From positions 12,095,118 through 12,159,117 of the forward strand of contig OZ234503.1 of the NCBI GenBank assembly GCA_965153455.1: a DNA stretch of 64,000 nt, written 5' to 3'. This stretch comes from Sphagnum compactum (taxonomy: Eukaryota; Bryophyta; Sphagnopsida; Sphagnales). The first letter of the stretch is position 1. Every line of letters starts with the position of its first letter. The position numbers and the translations under genes are program-made. Of the stretch, positions 47,931 through 60,346 are shown one piece after another. Below the pieces are notes generated by a model. The model had not been told where the DNA came from. It did no database searches and saw only the letters and a list, made by a program, of their open reading frames with translations.

Positions 47931-48775
47931 GCTCAGAATGGATTTTTCAAGCCACTTCTTAAGCCACTTCTTGCCTTGATGTCAAATGTCAGACTTGCAA
48001 CACTAATGAACCTGGCCAAATGATAGATATTCATCATCATACTCAAATCTTGTACTTTCAAACATAGCTGATTGATTTTATTGTTGCGCCTCGACATGTA
48101 GTGTCAACTATCCTGACTTTTGATATCCGCCTAATTTGGTATGTTTTGATGAGCAAGTTTTCTAATGCTAATTAGTATTAATTACTGTGAGCACACTTTT
48201 AACTCTAATTAATGCATGCTACACCAAAAGAATCATTGGTACCCATATTACATGTTCACAAGGCTTTTTTCCCCATACATGGGGTTACAACTTGAACATA
48301 TCTTCAAGCACAACTTTTTGACTATCTTCAACATCATTAGCATATTGTGCCTTGGGTTTTTTTAAAGGATTTTGTGAAGTAGCCAAAGTGGCCATCATTC
48401 ACAAAATAATTTAGCGAAATTTGGCTACATACTATATATGAAAGTAGGAAAAACCAGAGAATCCTTCCATATTCTAGGCTCTCTACTGCAACTTACTCAT
48501 AAAAGTCTGGCGATTTGAAAAAAAATCCCTGCAAAATTTGGTGAATTTGAAGCATTTTTTTCCATGAGAAGTCCTTTGTATAGGTTGAAATCATATTTTG
48601 AAAGAAACACGGTTGTATGGGCTTTCTTCACTTTTCACAAAACGAGGACCCATGTCCCTCATCCAGTATTTTTTATTGGCAAGTAGAAAGCTCTTTAGTG
48701 TGAATAAATACATGTCGAACTAGAAGATTCATTGGTACCCATATTACATGTGAATGTACAACTGTTGACAAGGGC
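47930..48775. repeat. Diverged relative of segment A (3' half)
   Basis: Aligns with 44,170-44,900 and 53,950-54,700: AAGCCACTTCTTGCCTTGAT, GGTACCCATATTACATG, AAAGTGGCCATCATTCACAA and a GGACCCATGTCCCTCATCCA block. Gene-free. Confidence 0.6.
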
Positions 48776-49770
48776 TTTCAAATTAATTATTCAACACACA
48801 TGTGTTGAAGCTTTCCTTGTATATGTGGAGTTGTCCAACTATTTAGTGGAAAATATATGAAATTGATTGAAGTGCTTGTGGACAAAAAAGGTTATGGGTG
48901 AAATATTTGAAGATCAGATTTTTTGTCCAAATGTACCTAAGGGGAATGTAAAGAGAGCTCCTTCAAGCCCCATTGTTGGGCCTATGCAAGTCCTAAACGT
49001 TAACAGGACTAGGTCACTTGGGCTGCGTGCTCTTCCATGTTCTACTACTTCAAAAAATTCAGGCAGAATTCTGCATGTTTTGGTAAGCACAAAAAGAATT
49101 CAAGCAAACGCGGCAGTACAGGCAATTAATTTAGGATGTGGGCAGCCAGAATAATGTTTTGACAACTCGTGCACCTGTCCATCATGGTTGTGGACCCATT
49201 ATGCTTAGTCTACACAGATGTCAGGAATAAGCTCATTTTTCTGAGTCTGCTCACAAAATGGCAGGTAGCACTTTGTATCGTACACAGTTATGACACCTTC
49301 TACCTTGAAGGACCGAACAGCTTGGAATACCCATTTCAAATGATGGGTGCAAAATTAGTATTGAGTCTTGACAAGAGAGACCACAACAGTAAAGTGGGTG
49401 TGATGTATGATCCGTTTGTTGGGATGATCCTTGCTTTCTGAAGGCTGCTCTTCTCCACCAGGTAAAGACTGTAAGACTGAACCAGTTTAGTGTGAGTAAT
49501 AGACACAAGATACATGGTGGCATATGCTGGTCCCCCTAAACTTGATCCTTCAAGTTTGTGTGCATCTTGGTCTACTTGCTTCAGACCTTTGACCTGGTGG
49601 TGTATTAGTGGGCAAAAATGGACATGTGGCATTGCTTGAGAGCTTCCCCCACCACAAAAAGATCAAGGATTCAATGTAGGGTAATGGCCAATACCAGTGA
49701 CCACATCTTGTGCAATGAAAAACAACAAACTCCATAGCCTTTCCATTCATTGATATTATAGTTATCAAAA
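48775..49770. repeat. Segment B, second copy
   Basis: Copy of 45,720-46,830 displaced by about 3 kb. Coding-like frames here (48,867-49,154 and 49,169-49,441) do not agree with those of the first copy, so I do not call a gene. Confidence 0.7.
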
Positions 49771-51780
49771 CACGTTGGAACAACTTGAAATTTCCCAAAA
49801 ATAAAATAATTCACATTTTTTTCCTCCAGTTTTGCTATGCGCAATAAAATGTTGCTTCATATTAGCATAACGGCCTCACATGATGCACACAACATGAACT
49901 TTAAACTTCTGGTGTTCGGCCTCTTTTTATGTGAAAATTAATCCAGGTGCTTGAAATCATCATTAAGTGTTCCTCCAGGCTTTTAACATCCAAATTATAT
50001 TAATAATGAATGCATGTTTGAAAGCACTTTTGGAGGATTGTGAAGCCTCCCACATTAGGTCCATGCTGGGCAGGTTACTTCCATTTCATTCCAAACAAAA
50101 ACCCAAAAAATATAGTGTTCAACTTATTGGAGTTTAACAAATATATAGTATACTTAATTTATGCAAATTCGAAGTCTATAATTTATTATTGAAGTACAAT
50201 TTTTTTCATTATTTCTTAGCATATCAAAAAATATTTTTTCATTTGAAGTGCTTGCCAAGATATACAGGGAGTGGCCTCCCCATGGGTCCACGAGGATTAA
50301 GTTGAATTTGTTGGCAAATAGCTCAATCTGTTGTATAACATGTCTAGCCCTTTCATGGGTGTCATTAAAGGTGTTTAAATATCACAAATTTCAATTGAAT
50401 CTTTGGTGACATGAAAATTGCACTTTAAAGGCAATAGATCCTAAAAACATTTGCCTTTCAATGCCTTTGGAGAGGGTAAGAAGCCACATTTTCAAGCTAA
50501 ACCACAATTTGTTGGATGTGATTGTGCAATTCATTTGTGCAATCATGCATTTCTAAAGGTGGTTCTTTCTCTACTAGCTAAAGAATTTGAGGCTGAACCA
50601 GTATACATATATGACAACTTATATTATTTAAGAAAACACCAAAATTCCAACTAAACCATAACTTGCACCATAACATAATAAAATGAGACATATTAAAATT
50701 TAATGAGAATAGACCCTTCAAACTAAATGAAGTAAGGAGAATGCATTGAACCCTTTCCTATGACAGGCACTAGTTTTTGCTTTGTGGCCAATGTGTCTGC
50801 CTTTTTAAATCCTGAATGATTTGCCAAGCTCTCCAATGCATGCCCAGCTAAATTAATCATTGGTACTAAGTGCAAAAAAGGCTCCAAGCCAAACTTGCCA
50901 CATTAACAGTGTTTTCAATGCCAATTTTGTGATGTAGGCAAAGTGGGGATCGGCCAAATCTGGCTATAGACCAGATATGAAAGTTAGCAAAGAAAAACTG
51001 TATTTACTTGGTTACCCACTGGAATTTATCATTAAAAAATGGTGATTTGGAATTTTTGGGATTTGGTGAATTTGATTAGTTTTTCCATGAATGTCCCTCA
51101 TATCAGGGTTTGTTTTTAAATTTTTCATAAGAGAATTGGTGAAATCCCCCCCCCCCCCAATGGCAACTTCTCATTCTAGAATAGCACATTTTCCCAAAAT
51201 TTTCTTAAATGTTTTGTCAAAAATTAACTAGAATTTTTGGGAAAAAAACAAATCACTACTTTGTATGGGACGAAATCATATTCATTTCACCTTGGACTTT
51301 GGTGAAAATTCCTGAGGAGATAAATCACTGCCAAATGGACTGGTTTGCATTTCCACAAAACATTTTGCCTATTGTTGCAAACCCCAGTGCCCACATCTTA
51401 GATCAAGTAGTGTTACTATGTATTAACATTAGTGTTGCCGAATTTCACATCATATTTTGGTTTTTAGTCTTATTCTGTGGCCCATGGATACTTCATTGGA
51501 AATTTTGGAACTACACCTAAACCGACATCCTACTAGAACCAAATGAGATGCCCTTTCATTCATCCCGGTGCTTTTGTGCCCCCAAGCTCCGCACACCTTT
51601 TAACATTTAACTCCTATCAACCTACACATCACATTGGGTTGGCAAAAAGTCTTCCAACTTTTTTTGGATTTGATATGCCTCCCTACCGTTGATAAGCTAA
51701 GACAAGCTCAGACTTAGTCCAATGCGGACCCTTTTGGAGGAGCCAACTCCCCAGACAACTCAGGCACAGTTGAACTAACA
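49770..51780. other. AT-rich spacer with one short repeat-family block
   Basis: No gene. At 50,930-51,060 is the recurrent block GATGTAGGCAAAGTGG...GGCTATA...CAGATATGAAAGT, also found at 55,010-55,090 and elsewhere to 60 kb. 51,190-51,500 aligns with 55,290-55,560 and provides the empty site for the element at 55,572. Confidence 0.5.
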
Positions 51781-52112
51781 CCGCCATCCACTCGATGCCT
51801 GTTACTGCAGAGTTGTGGATGAACCTTAATTGAGTTAATATTTAGTTTCACCTTGGTAAGCAATTTTTTTAAGAAATATAGAGGTAGATAGGTAGGAAAG
51901 TAGGTAACTACTAAGTAAGCAGATCGTTCATACAAAGGTAAAGGGTTGTTTTTATTACCTACTAAGAACCTGCATGTGGGTTCTTAGAGTAGTCAGGTAA
52001 AGAAAAAATCAGCTGAGCTAACCACCATGGGGACTCAACAGAAAAATATTTCTTGAACCACTTACCATTCATCCTTCATGGTGCACTGGTGGGTCCTGGT
52101 TCACTGCGGCCA
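51780..52112. mobile_element. Family M element, inverted
   Basis: Reverse-complement copy of the 43,676 element, running from CCGCCATCCACTCGATGCC to CATGGTGCACTGGTGGGTCC and GGTTCACTGCGGCC. It includes the degraded AACCTGCATGTGGGTT hairpin loop. Better TIR preservation at the right end. Confidence 0.65.
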
Positions 52113-52549
52113 GACAACTCCAAGTTGTTCCAAAGCATCCCAAGAAACAACAATAAATGGATGATTCACACCACACAAAACCAACTGTTTACAATTTAGA
52201 AGATTAACTTCCCATGGTGCCATGGGGGTCCTAGCACCAGGTCCACCTTGAATGAGATGAAGTTGTCCAAAGGGGCATGTTACCAGACATTGGATGCAAA
52301 CCTTTTGTTGGCTTTGCCCTTCAAGGTAGAGACACTACCAAGCACCCCAAAAGGGGCTTTTTACCTACATTATAGGGTCTTGTGAAGTTCCCTCTAGAGA
52401 CATTTCTGACATAACTAAAGGATTCACTTGGGCTTCACCATACGATGCTAACTCCCATGTGTTTCCAATTTAATATATTGAAAGTTTATCATCTTTATGG
52501 ATGTCATTTGAAGGGTAGTGCCACCATTAATCCAGGTTTCAGTTTTTAA

Positions 52550-54825
52550 GCCAAGCAAACATTGCTCCTTGCAATTGTTCGGTGGGCAGGTCTGTTTTGG
52601 GAGTTGGGTCCCATGCTTGGCTCGTCTCAATTGGCCCTGCACCCTCGGAACACTCCCTTCTCAGTCCTTGCCTTACAAGTTAAAGCAAGGGCTTCCTCAT
52701 TTGGCTCCCTTTTAACTCTTTATTGATGCAGAATTGACCCAACTTGCCAACTTTGTGGCAACTGCATTTTGCAGCATTCCCCTTGCAGTCTCCGTCATTC
52801 CAAGGCAATGAACCATCTTGGATGTCAGGAATGTTGTTGGGGCTGCAAATACCAAGTATGGTGAAGCTAATCTAAGAATTGAGAAAAACTATTCCATGGG
52901 AAGGGTGGGCACCCTTTTCCTTCAAAGCAATTAACAACATTGAAGAGAATTCATAAACTCAAGATTGGAAACCGTAGACACCAATAATCTTCGTAAGCTT
53001 CTAACATTGGGCATTCTTACAATAGATGTAGTATGTGAGCACAATGGAATGGCATGACCGATGTTTTTCTTCAATTTTGTCATATTGAAAATTTGGTGAT
53101 GTTTTCAAGAAATTAACAAAACTAGCTGAATTTACACCAGAAATATATTTTAAGAGAAATTGTGAATTTTTAGTTTTGAAATGAAAAAATTTGTAGAGTA
53201 AAAACGACAGTGGACATGACCTCATCCAAAACTTTTGTGAAAAACTTATGTATCTATTGGTTTCCTAAAGCCATATTGCTGTTTTCCTAGTGTTGCAATA
53301 TGGCACATTATAAATGCATTAAAAAAATTTCAGGCATGAATCACCAGAATTCTATCTCTGGCTGAATTTTCAACTTTCCTACTTTGAAATCGCCAAATTT
53401 GGCCAGATCTTCTTATGGTTGATGGCCCTAAGTTACAACCTATGTAATAGCCCCGCAGTGAACCAGCACCTGCCAGCGCACCATGAAGGATGAATGGTAA
53501 GTGGTCAGCCGACAGTTTTCTGTTGGGTTCCAGTTCGTTAGGTAACCATAGGGGTTAGCTAAGTTGCCTGTTTTCTACATACCTACTAACAACCGGCATG
53601 ACAACCCACAAGTAGGTTGTTAGTGGATAGGTAGTAAAAACAGCCCTTGACTATGTATACACTATCCACATACCTAGTAGTTACCTATTTTCTCCCTATC
53701 TACCTGTACATGAGACCTATTTCCTACAAATTTGATTCCCCAGATGAAACCAAATATTAACTCAGTTGAGGTTCCATCCACAACTGAGTAATAAGATGCA
53801 TCCAGTGGATGGTGCACTGGTGGGTGATAGTTTACTGTGGCTCCTGTAGGCTAGCTTTATAGAAGCTGGAGGTTTGCAGTCGCTCAGAAGGTGACAAGCT
53901 ACTCAATGGGTGTGCTGCATTGAACGCATCCTATGCAACAAGCCTTCTCAAAATGGACCTGTCAAGCCGCTTCTTGTTATGATGCCAATTGTCAGACCTG
54001 GAACACTAATAAACCCACTTAAATGAGAGAGAATCATCATACATGAGATCGTTTACTTTGAAGGATTCACTTTGTTGTTGAGGCTTGGCATGCAGTGCTG
54101 ACTGTCCTGACTTTTGACAACCCTCATAGTGCAGTATGTTTTTATTGGCGAGTGAGCAAGCTTTCTAATTTTAATTAATGCATGTTGCCCTACAAGAATC
54201 ATCGGTACCGATATTACATGTGAACAGTAATACCTGTTCAACAAGGCGTTTTGCCCATTACTGGGGCTACGAGTTCAACATACTTTCAAGCGTAGCTTTT
54301 TGACTGTGTTGCACACATCCTTGACATGTTGTACCCAGCGTTTCTTTTAAGGAATTTGTGATGTAGCCAAAGTGGCCATCATTCACAAAACGATTTAGCC
54401 AAATTTGGCTCCATACTAATATGAAAGTAGGGAAAAAAAAAAATTGTTCTATATTACTGTCTACCTACTGGAACTCATCATAAAAATCTGGTTCTTTGAA
54501 AACCAAATCCTTCAATATCTGGCAAGTTTAGGTCAATTTTTTCTATGAGAAATCCTTTGTAGAGGTTGAAACCATATTTTTCAAGAAACACTGCTTATAC
54601 TCGTTCTCCAGACTTTCCATAAACCAGGACCCATGTCCCTGATCCAATATGTTTTTATTGGCAGTTAGAGGGCTTTTAAATGCAAATTAATGCATGTTGA
54701 ATACAAGAATCATCATACCCATATTACATGGGCATGAAGGTCTTTTGCCCATACCAGAACCTACAAGTTGAAACTACCCATATGAAGAATTGTTTTTTAA
54801 TAGATGCACAGCTTCTGTTGATTGT
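52550..54825. repeat. Segment A, second copy
   Basis: Partner of 42,687-45,045, with its own family M copy at about 53,445-53,850. Identity is clearly below 100% with indels, so the duplication is old or the two are independent insertions of one large repeat. Confidence 0.8.
53445..53850. mobile_element. Family M element inside segment A copy 2
   Basis: Same structure as 43,676-44,074: ends GCCCCGCAGTGAACCAGCACC and, complemented, GAGCCACAGTAAACTATCACC. The internal hairpin is weakened (ACATACCTACTAACAACC / GGTTGTTAGTGGATAGGTAG). Confidence 0.65.
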
Positions 54826-55571
54826 TTTGATAACCCTTATATTATTTAACAAAACAATAAAATTTCAACCAGAACTTGCACTGAAACGAAATAATATGAG
54901 ACAAACAAAAAATAAATTAGAATAGACCCTTAAAAACAAATGAAGTAAGGAGAATGCATTGAATTATCAAAGCTCATCAAATTATCAGTTTGTTTTCATT
55001 GCCAATTTTGTGATATAGCCAAAGTCGAGACCAGCCACGTGTGGCTATATACCAGATATGAAAGTTACCAAAGAAAAACTCAATATGCTTGGTTCCCCAC
55101 TGGAATTTATTTATCATTAAAAAATGGCAATTTGGAAATTTTCTCATTTTCGAAATTTGATGAATTTTGCTGAAATTTTCCTTGAATATCCTTCATATCA
55201 GGGTTTTTTCCCCCAATTTTTTTCATATAGGAATTAGCAAACGTTTCCCCCAAAATGGGTAAAATAGTTGAATGTACAGTAGAAAAGCACATTTTCCCAA
55301 AATTTTCTTAATATTTTGATCAAAAATGGCCAAAGAATGAAAGAAACCACTACTTTGTAAGGTAAGAAACCATACTTTTCAGGTGGAACTTTGCTGAAAA
55401 TTTGCCAACAAAAAAAAATCACTGCAACTGAACTGATTTGCATTTTCACAAACAATTGTTCCTTTTCTTGCAAATCCCAGTGCCCACATATTTTAGATCA
55501 AATAGTGGTACGATGTACTACCCATAGTGTTGTGCAATTTCATATCATATTTTGGATTGTAGTCTAAGGCG

Positions 55572-55879
55572 ACTTTAGACGAGTGTCCAAGGCCCAGGGA
55601 CCAATGAATTCAAGCAATCTTATTGGTCGAAAGCTTTAAATTGGTTCCAAGGCCTTTAGACGACGGTCCAAGACCGCAAAGTGGCAAACTGAGGCTGAAC
55701 CTACATGACACCTGTTTCGGACGAAAAATTTAAAAACAGTGATAAAAGGAGAGCTCCTCTTTTGGAGAAGCAAAAATCAGGCTAGGGACGAAGGTACAGT
55801 CCGACTCAAGGATTCAATTTGCTTCAAATCAGTACAAACTGGTTCTTAGGAAATTGGACCCTGTACCCTCGTCTAAAGT
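55572..55879. mobile_element. 308 bp element with inverted ends (family D)
   Basis: Left end ACTTTAGACGAGTGTCCAAG and right end (complement ACTTTAGACGAGGGTACAGG) share the first 12 bases exactly and 17 of 20. TAA abuts both sides if a few extra bases are included. The related locus at 51,440-51,500 lacks the element, so it is an insertion. A second internal block TTTAGACGACGGTCCAAG lies at 55,650. GC-richer than the flanks. Non-coding. Confidence 0.8.
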
Positions 55880-56880
55880 GGGTTTAATTATGTGGCCCAT
55901 TTTTCAATGGCAGAATTAAAATTAGACCTCAAACCAACATCCTACTAGAACCAAATGAGATGCTCCTTTTGCTTGTTCCTCCTGCTCTCGTGGCCCAAGC
56001 TCTGCACACCTTCCAACACCTCTCTTATAGCAACCTTTCCAGCCCACAACACACTAGGTTGGCCAAAAGTCTTCCGGCTTCTTCCAGACTTAAATCATAC
56101 CTAAGATAGATGAGTTTAGACAAGCTAAGCCTTAAAATAATGCAGACCATTTCACAAGAGCCAATTCTCACGACAACTCCAAGTTAGCCCAAGGCATCCC
56201 AAGAGACAACACTTGATGGATGTCTCAAGACACAAAGCCTTCTCTAAGACAACACCAAGTTGTCTCAAAGGGAAATATGAGACAACACCGAATGTTGCCC
56301 CAGGACAACCCTGTGTTTGGCCCCAAAAACGTTTTGCAGGGCAACATGAAGTGTCACCTTGAGACAAATTGACATCCTGCCCCCCCTCCCCCCCAAGAAC
56401 CTACTTTTAGTTCATCATTAGCGCTACTTGCTTTCAACCACGGTCCCTCAATCACAAGGTCCAGTCCCATAAGACGAGTTGGGGAGTCAAACCCAAACTT
56501 GCCATGGTTTAGCTTCCCATGCCACCATGGTGGTCCTGGAACAAGGCCCACCTTGAACGAGATGAACTCACCCAAAGCGGCATGTTATGAGACATTAGCT
56601 GCAAACCTTTTGTTAGCTTTGGCCTTCAAGGTAGAAATGCTATGAGGGACCCAAAAAGGGGCCAAAGTTTTGTATCCCTACATTGTAGGGTGATATGAAG
56701 TCCATTATATTCCAAATTAATTAAATTGCTCGTGAGTAAAAAAAAGTTGAGGACAAAGTTTTATTTTACCACTCTGTGATATCAAAAATTTGGCAACTTT
56801 TTTTTAAAATAAAAATACATCAGGTATGTAACATGCCAGGATTTTTATTTTATGGGACACAATTGAGGTGCTATTGGGAA
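55880..56880. other. Gene-free spacer
   Basis: Partly similar to 51,500-52,400 (AACCAAATGAGATG, GGTCCTGGAACAAGGCCCACC). Short Pro/Cys frames have no recognisable motif. A C-run is present at 56,378-56,393. Confidence 0.4.
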
Positions 56881-57029
56881 CATGTTGGGGAATGTATTTG
56901 AGAATGCATCGTTCAAGCCACTTCTTGCATTGATGACAAATGTCAGGCCTAGTACACTGACACGTCCAAATGACACACATGTATCATCACGCATTGACAG
57001 GCCCATCAGGTCTATTGTACCTGCGAGCC

Positions 57030-57792
57030 TGTACACCACGAACGGGTTTAGGATCGAAACTATGTATGATTACTACATAACTATGAAATCTATGTTCTTG
57101 GTTGTGAAATTATCCTCCCACTCTTCTATTGGCTATGCAAACCTCCCATTTTCCTATCATGAACTACATACATACAACACCAAAACTATTCAAAATCAAA
57201 AGCCTTTCAACATCAAAACTTCAATTCACACAAACTTTGTATTCATCCCATAACTTTGTACAAATGAAGGTGTCTCCCAAGGTCACAAACACGCCTTTAA
57301 ATACTAACCAAAAGGAAACAAGTTAAGAAACTTCCTAAAGCCTATCCACCACAAGGTTCCCCAAATAATCAAAAGGAAACAAAATCTCAAAGAAACAAAA
57401 TCACATGGATGTGATTCCACAATTAATCACAAGGAACAATATCACATGGATGTGATTCCACAATTATCACAAGGAACAAAATCACATGGTTCCCCATGTG
57501 ATTCCTCAATTAATCACAAGGAAACAACATCACATGGATGTGATTGCATAATTAATCACAAGGAACAATATCACATGGATGTGATTGCATAATTAATCAC
57601 AAGGAACAATATCACATGGATGTGATTCCACAATTATCACAAGAAACAAAATCACATGGATGTGATTCCACAATTATCATAAGGAACAATATGTCATGAC
57701 ATAAGTCAAAGGACCATAACCAAATTATGAAATTTTACCCCTTTAAACAATTACCTACGTAATTGTGTAAACAAGTTACACATCAAGTTACA
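57030..57792. mobile_element. TG...CA element, candidate solo LTR (763 bp)
   Basis: Begins TGTACACC and ends AAGTTACA, flanked on both sides by AGCC. The paralogous segment C at about 47,100-47,120 reads straight through (CTTCAAGCCCAGCTCATT), which marks both boundaries. TG/CA ends with a short target duplication are typical of LTR retrotransposon LTRs. No coding sequence or primer-binding site is present, so a solo LTR is the best guess. A ~40 bp tandem repeat occupies 57,385-57,700. Confidence 0.65.
57385..57700. repeat. ~37-41 bp tandem repeat inside the 57.0 kb element
   Basis: About eight units of TCACATGGATGTGATTCCAC plus AATTAATCACAAGGAACAA. Each unit contains the palindrome-like TCACATGGATGTGA. 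Confidence 0.9.
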
Positions 57793-58600
57793 AGCCCAGC
57801 TCATTCACTTTGTTGCAAATGCTTTCCCTTGGCATGTTGTACCGACTTTCCTGAGCTTTCATCACCCTCATTCAGTATGCTTCTAGTGGCAAATGGCAAG
57901 CTGTTCAATGCTAAATAGTGAATGGAAAGTACAACGGGATGCGGCAGCTTACAAGAGAATGCAGATCTTTACTTCATCACAAACTGCAGATCACAAGATG
58001 GCACTAAGGTAGGTTGGTCATATCAAATTTAGTGAAAGTAACAGAACACATGAGTTGTTAAAGGCATAGAACATATATTACAATGTTGAGTAGACATACA
58101 ACAGACATAATTTAGAACTTTTATTTGAGCAACAGATGGGCTTTCTTTTTCACCATGGTGCCAGCCTAGGTGTTCCTTCACCAGAAAGGAGTCTTCAAGT
58201 GATCAAGCCAGCATAAATCTCCGAGTCAACTTACATGTATACAATTTTAATCTATCTCTTGACTGGTCTTTTTCTGGTTGGCCTTTGTGTGACAGGTTGA
58301 AGGTTATTTCATACTTTCAATTCATGAATTCAAGTTCTTTTTTCCTCCTTTATGATCCAATGGCTTTTCACAGGCTAATTTAATCTAAACATAACTCATT
58401 GATTAAATTTTAAGGGGGTACCTAGTAAGCTGCTCAATGCCTGTTTTGCATCCAAAAAGTATCATCACCAGCAAGCTTACAAAGTAACAATGGTTTTCTT
58501 CGTTTTTCGTTTTTTTCCCCCAATTTTGTGATGTACCTGAAGTGGGCATCATAAGAAGATTTTGCCAAATTTGGCTTTAAACCAGGTAATAGGGGGAAAA
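57793..58600. repeat. Segment C, second copy, right part
   Basis: Resumes segment C homology exactly after the 57,030-57,792 insertion and continues through AACTGCAGATCACAAGATGG and TTTTGTGATGTACCTGAAG. From 58,600 to 59,550 the sequence is AT-rich with fragments of the same families and no gene. Confidence 0.7.
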
Positions 58601-59552
58601 ACATTGTGAATCCCTCTGTATTCTTGCCTGCCTTCTGCAACCTACTATAGACAGCTAGCTATTTACAGAATATTAAAACAAAAAATCTGGCGAATTTGTG
58701 CTATTCATTTCGGAATTTAAAATCTTTCCACAGGATGAAATGTGATTTTCAGATTCAAACATGGTGAAAATTCGCCAAAAGAATTCATTGCAAAGGATGG
58801 AATACCTTTGGAATAATTGCACACCCCCTGGTAGATGGCTAATTAGCTTGAGAACACAAGAACAAAAGAGTGCATCTTGTTACTTGTAAGTAAGCCTTGG
58901 TTTTATTGCAAACTTTAGACTCCGTACACTGATTACTCACCAACACAGTTGTCAGATTACTTTGCATTTTGTGCTCAAACCCAAACTTTTTACAGGCTCA
59001 TGGTTGCAGTCAGTTTTTTCCAACAAATTTTTACATTTTTCTGAATAAAAGTTGGGAAATTTTTGGAAATCTTCGGTTTTCTCCTGTAAATTTGAATCAT
59101 TTTCTGGTTTTTGGAAAATTTCACCAAATTTCTGGTTATGACAAAATTAAAAATTCAAACTCTGTTCATGATTGCCATGACTTTTGTTCAACAAACTTTG
59201 AGGATTTTTTGGTAGAAAACTTGGGAATGTCTTAGGAAATATGGGTTTTCTAGTGTGAATGATGTATTTTCTAGTTGTTTGGAAAATTTGCAAACTTTTC
59301 AATATCACAAAATTCAAAAAAGAAGCTGTGCTCACCAATCCAGCTTTCCTGGACAGGTAATAACTAATAATTTTGCAAGCTCTAATTCCACATGTGGTGC
59401 ATGAAAAGCATTGTCTAAAGCAAGCTGCCAAGAGAATGCATCTCATTGTACTAACTCATTTACTCCAGCACGCAGTTGTTGGTCGGTACAAATGAAAATG
59501 CAGTAAAATATAACTGAATACATCTTTGAAGCCACATATTAGTATTATTTCC

Positions 59553-60346
59553 AAAGTAACCGTGTCTTCACCCTGTCTTTGGGCCTCCTTTCATCCCTAT
59601 TCCCTCTTTCAGTGGTATCTGCAAAGTAAGGACATTTTATTAAATCTCAACATGAAATGTTGCAACTGAGTACAAAATGCTGAAACACAGCAATAATGCA
59701 CAAGCTTCGAGACTAATTATAATAGTTTTACATATAAGACCAGTGAAAATATATGTAGCAGCACTGGAGGAGCTCAGGAAAAAGGAAACTCAGTTTACCA
59801 CCAAAATTGATGGTTTTCTGAGTTTCACCCCCCCTTGATTGCCAATGTACTTTTCTGCAGGTTATTTTTTAATCTCACCCTGTGTATGACTAAACTCAGG
59901 GTTCTTGTGATGTGTTTGTCTTACTTTATGCATAACTCTATTGCTTTTTGGACAAATATTCAAACCTTCTACAAACCTTGAGGGATTTCTAAAATCTTGT
60001 ATCTACTGTTTTTTTAAAGAATTTATGTTTGTAGCCAAAATGTTGATTGTCAATAGGAACATGTAGAAAAAGTGGCAATCACCTCAAATATGGCTATAAA
60101 CCATCAAAGAAAATCAGTCCTGAGCGCCTCCACTGCTGGTACATAAATTTTCATTGCTCCTACCTGTACAGCTACTATAATTCCTCTAAAACCTCGTGCA
60201 TTAAATGCTGAGATTCAGCATGTCGTACTGAGTTTCAGCATTTCATACTAAGATTTAATAAAATTTCCTTACTTTGCGAATACCATTAAAAGAAGGGTTA
60301 CGGGGTGAAAGGAGGCCCAAAGACAAGGTGAAGACAGGGTAACTTT
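59553..60346. mobile_element. Foldback-type element with ~240 bp inverted arms
   Basis: The left arm (59,553 to about 59,800) is the reverse complement of the right arm (about 60,110-60,346), with moderate divergence. Paired blocks: GTCTTTGGGCCTCCTTTCA, GCAAAGTAAGGA, ATTTTATTAAATCT, ATGAAATG and GCACTGGAGGAGCTCAGGA (its partner differs at a few positions). The ends pair as AAAGTAACCGTGTCTTCACC / AAAGTTACCCTGTCTTCACC. The ~300 bp centre is non-coding. No convincing target duplication. Confidence 0.85.
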
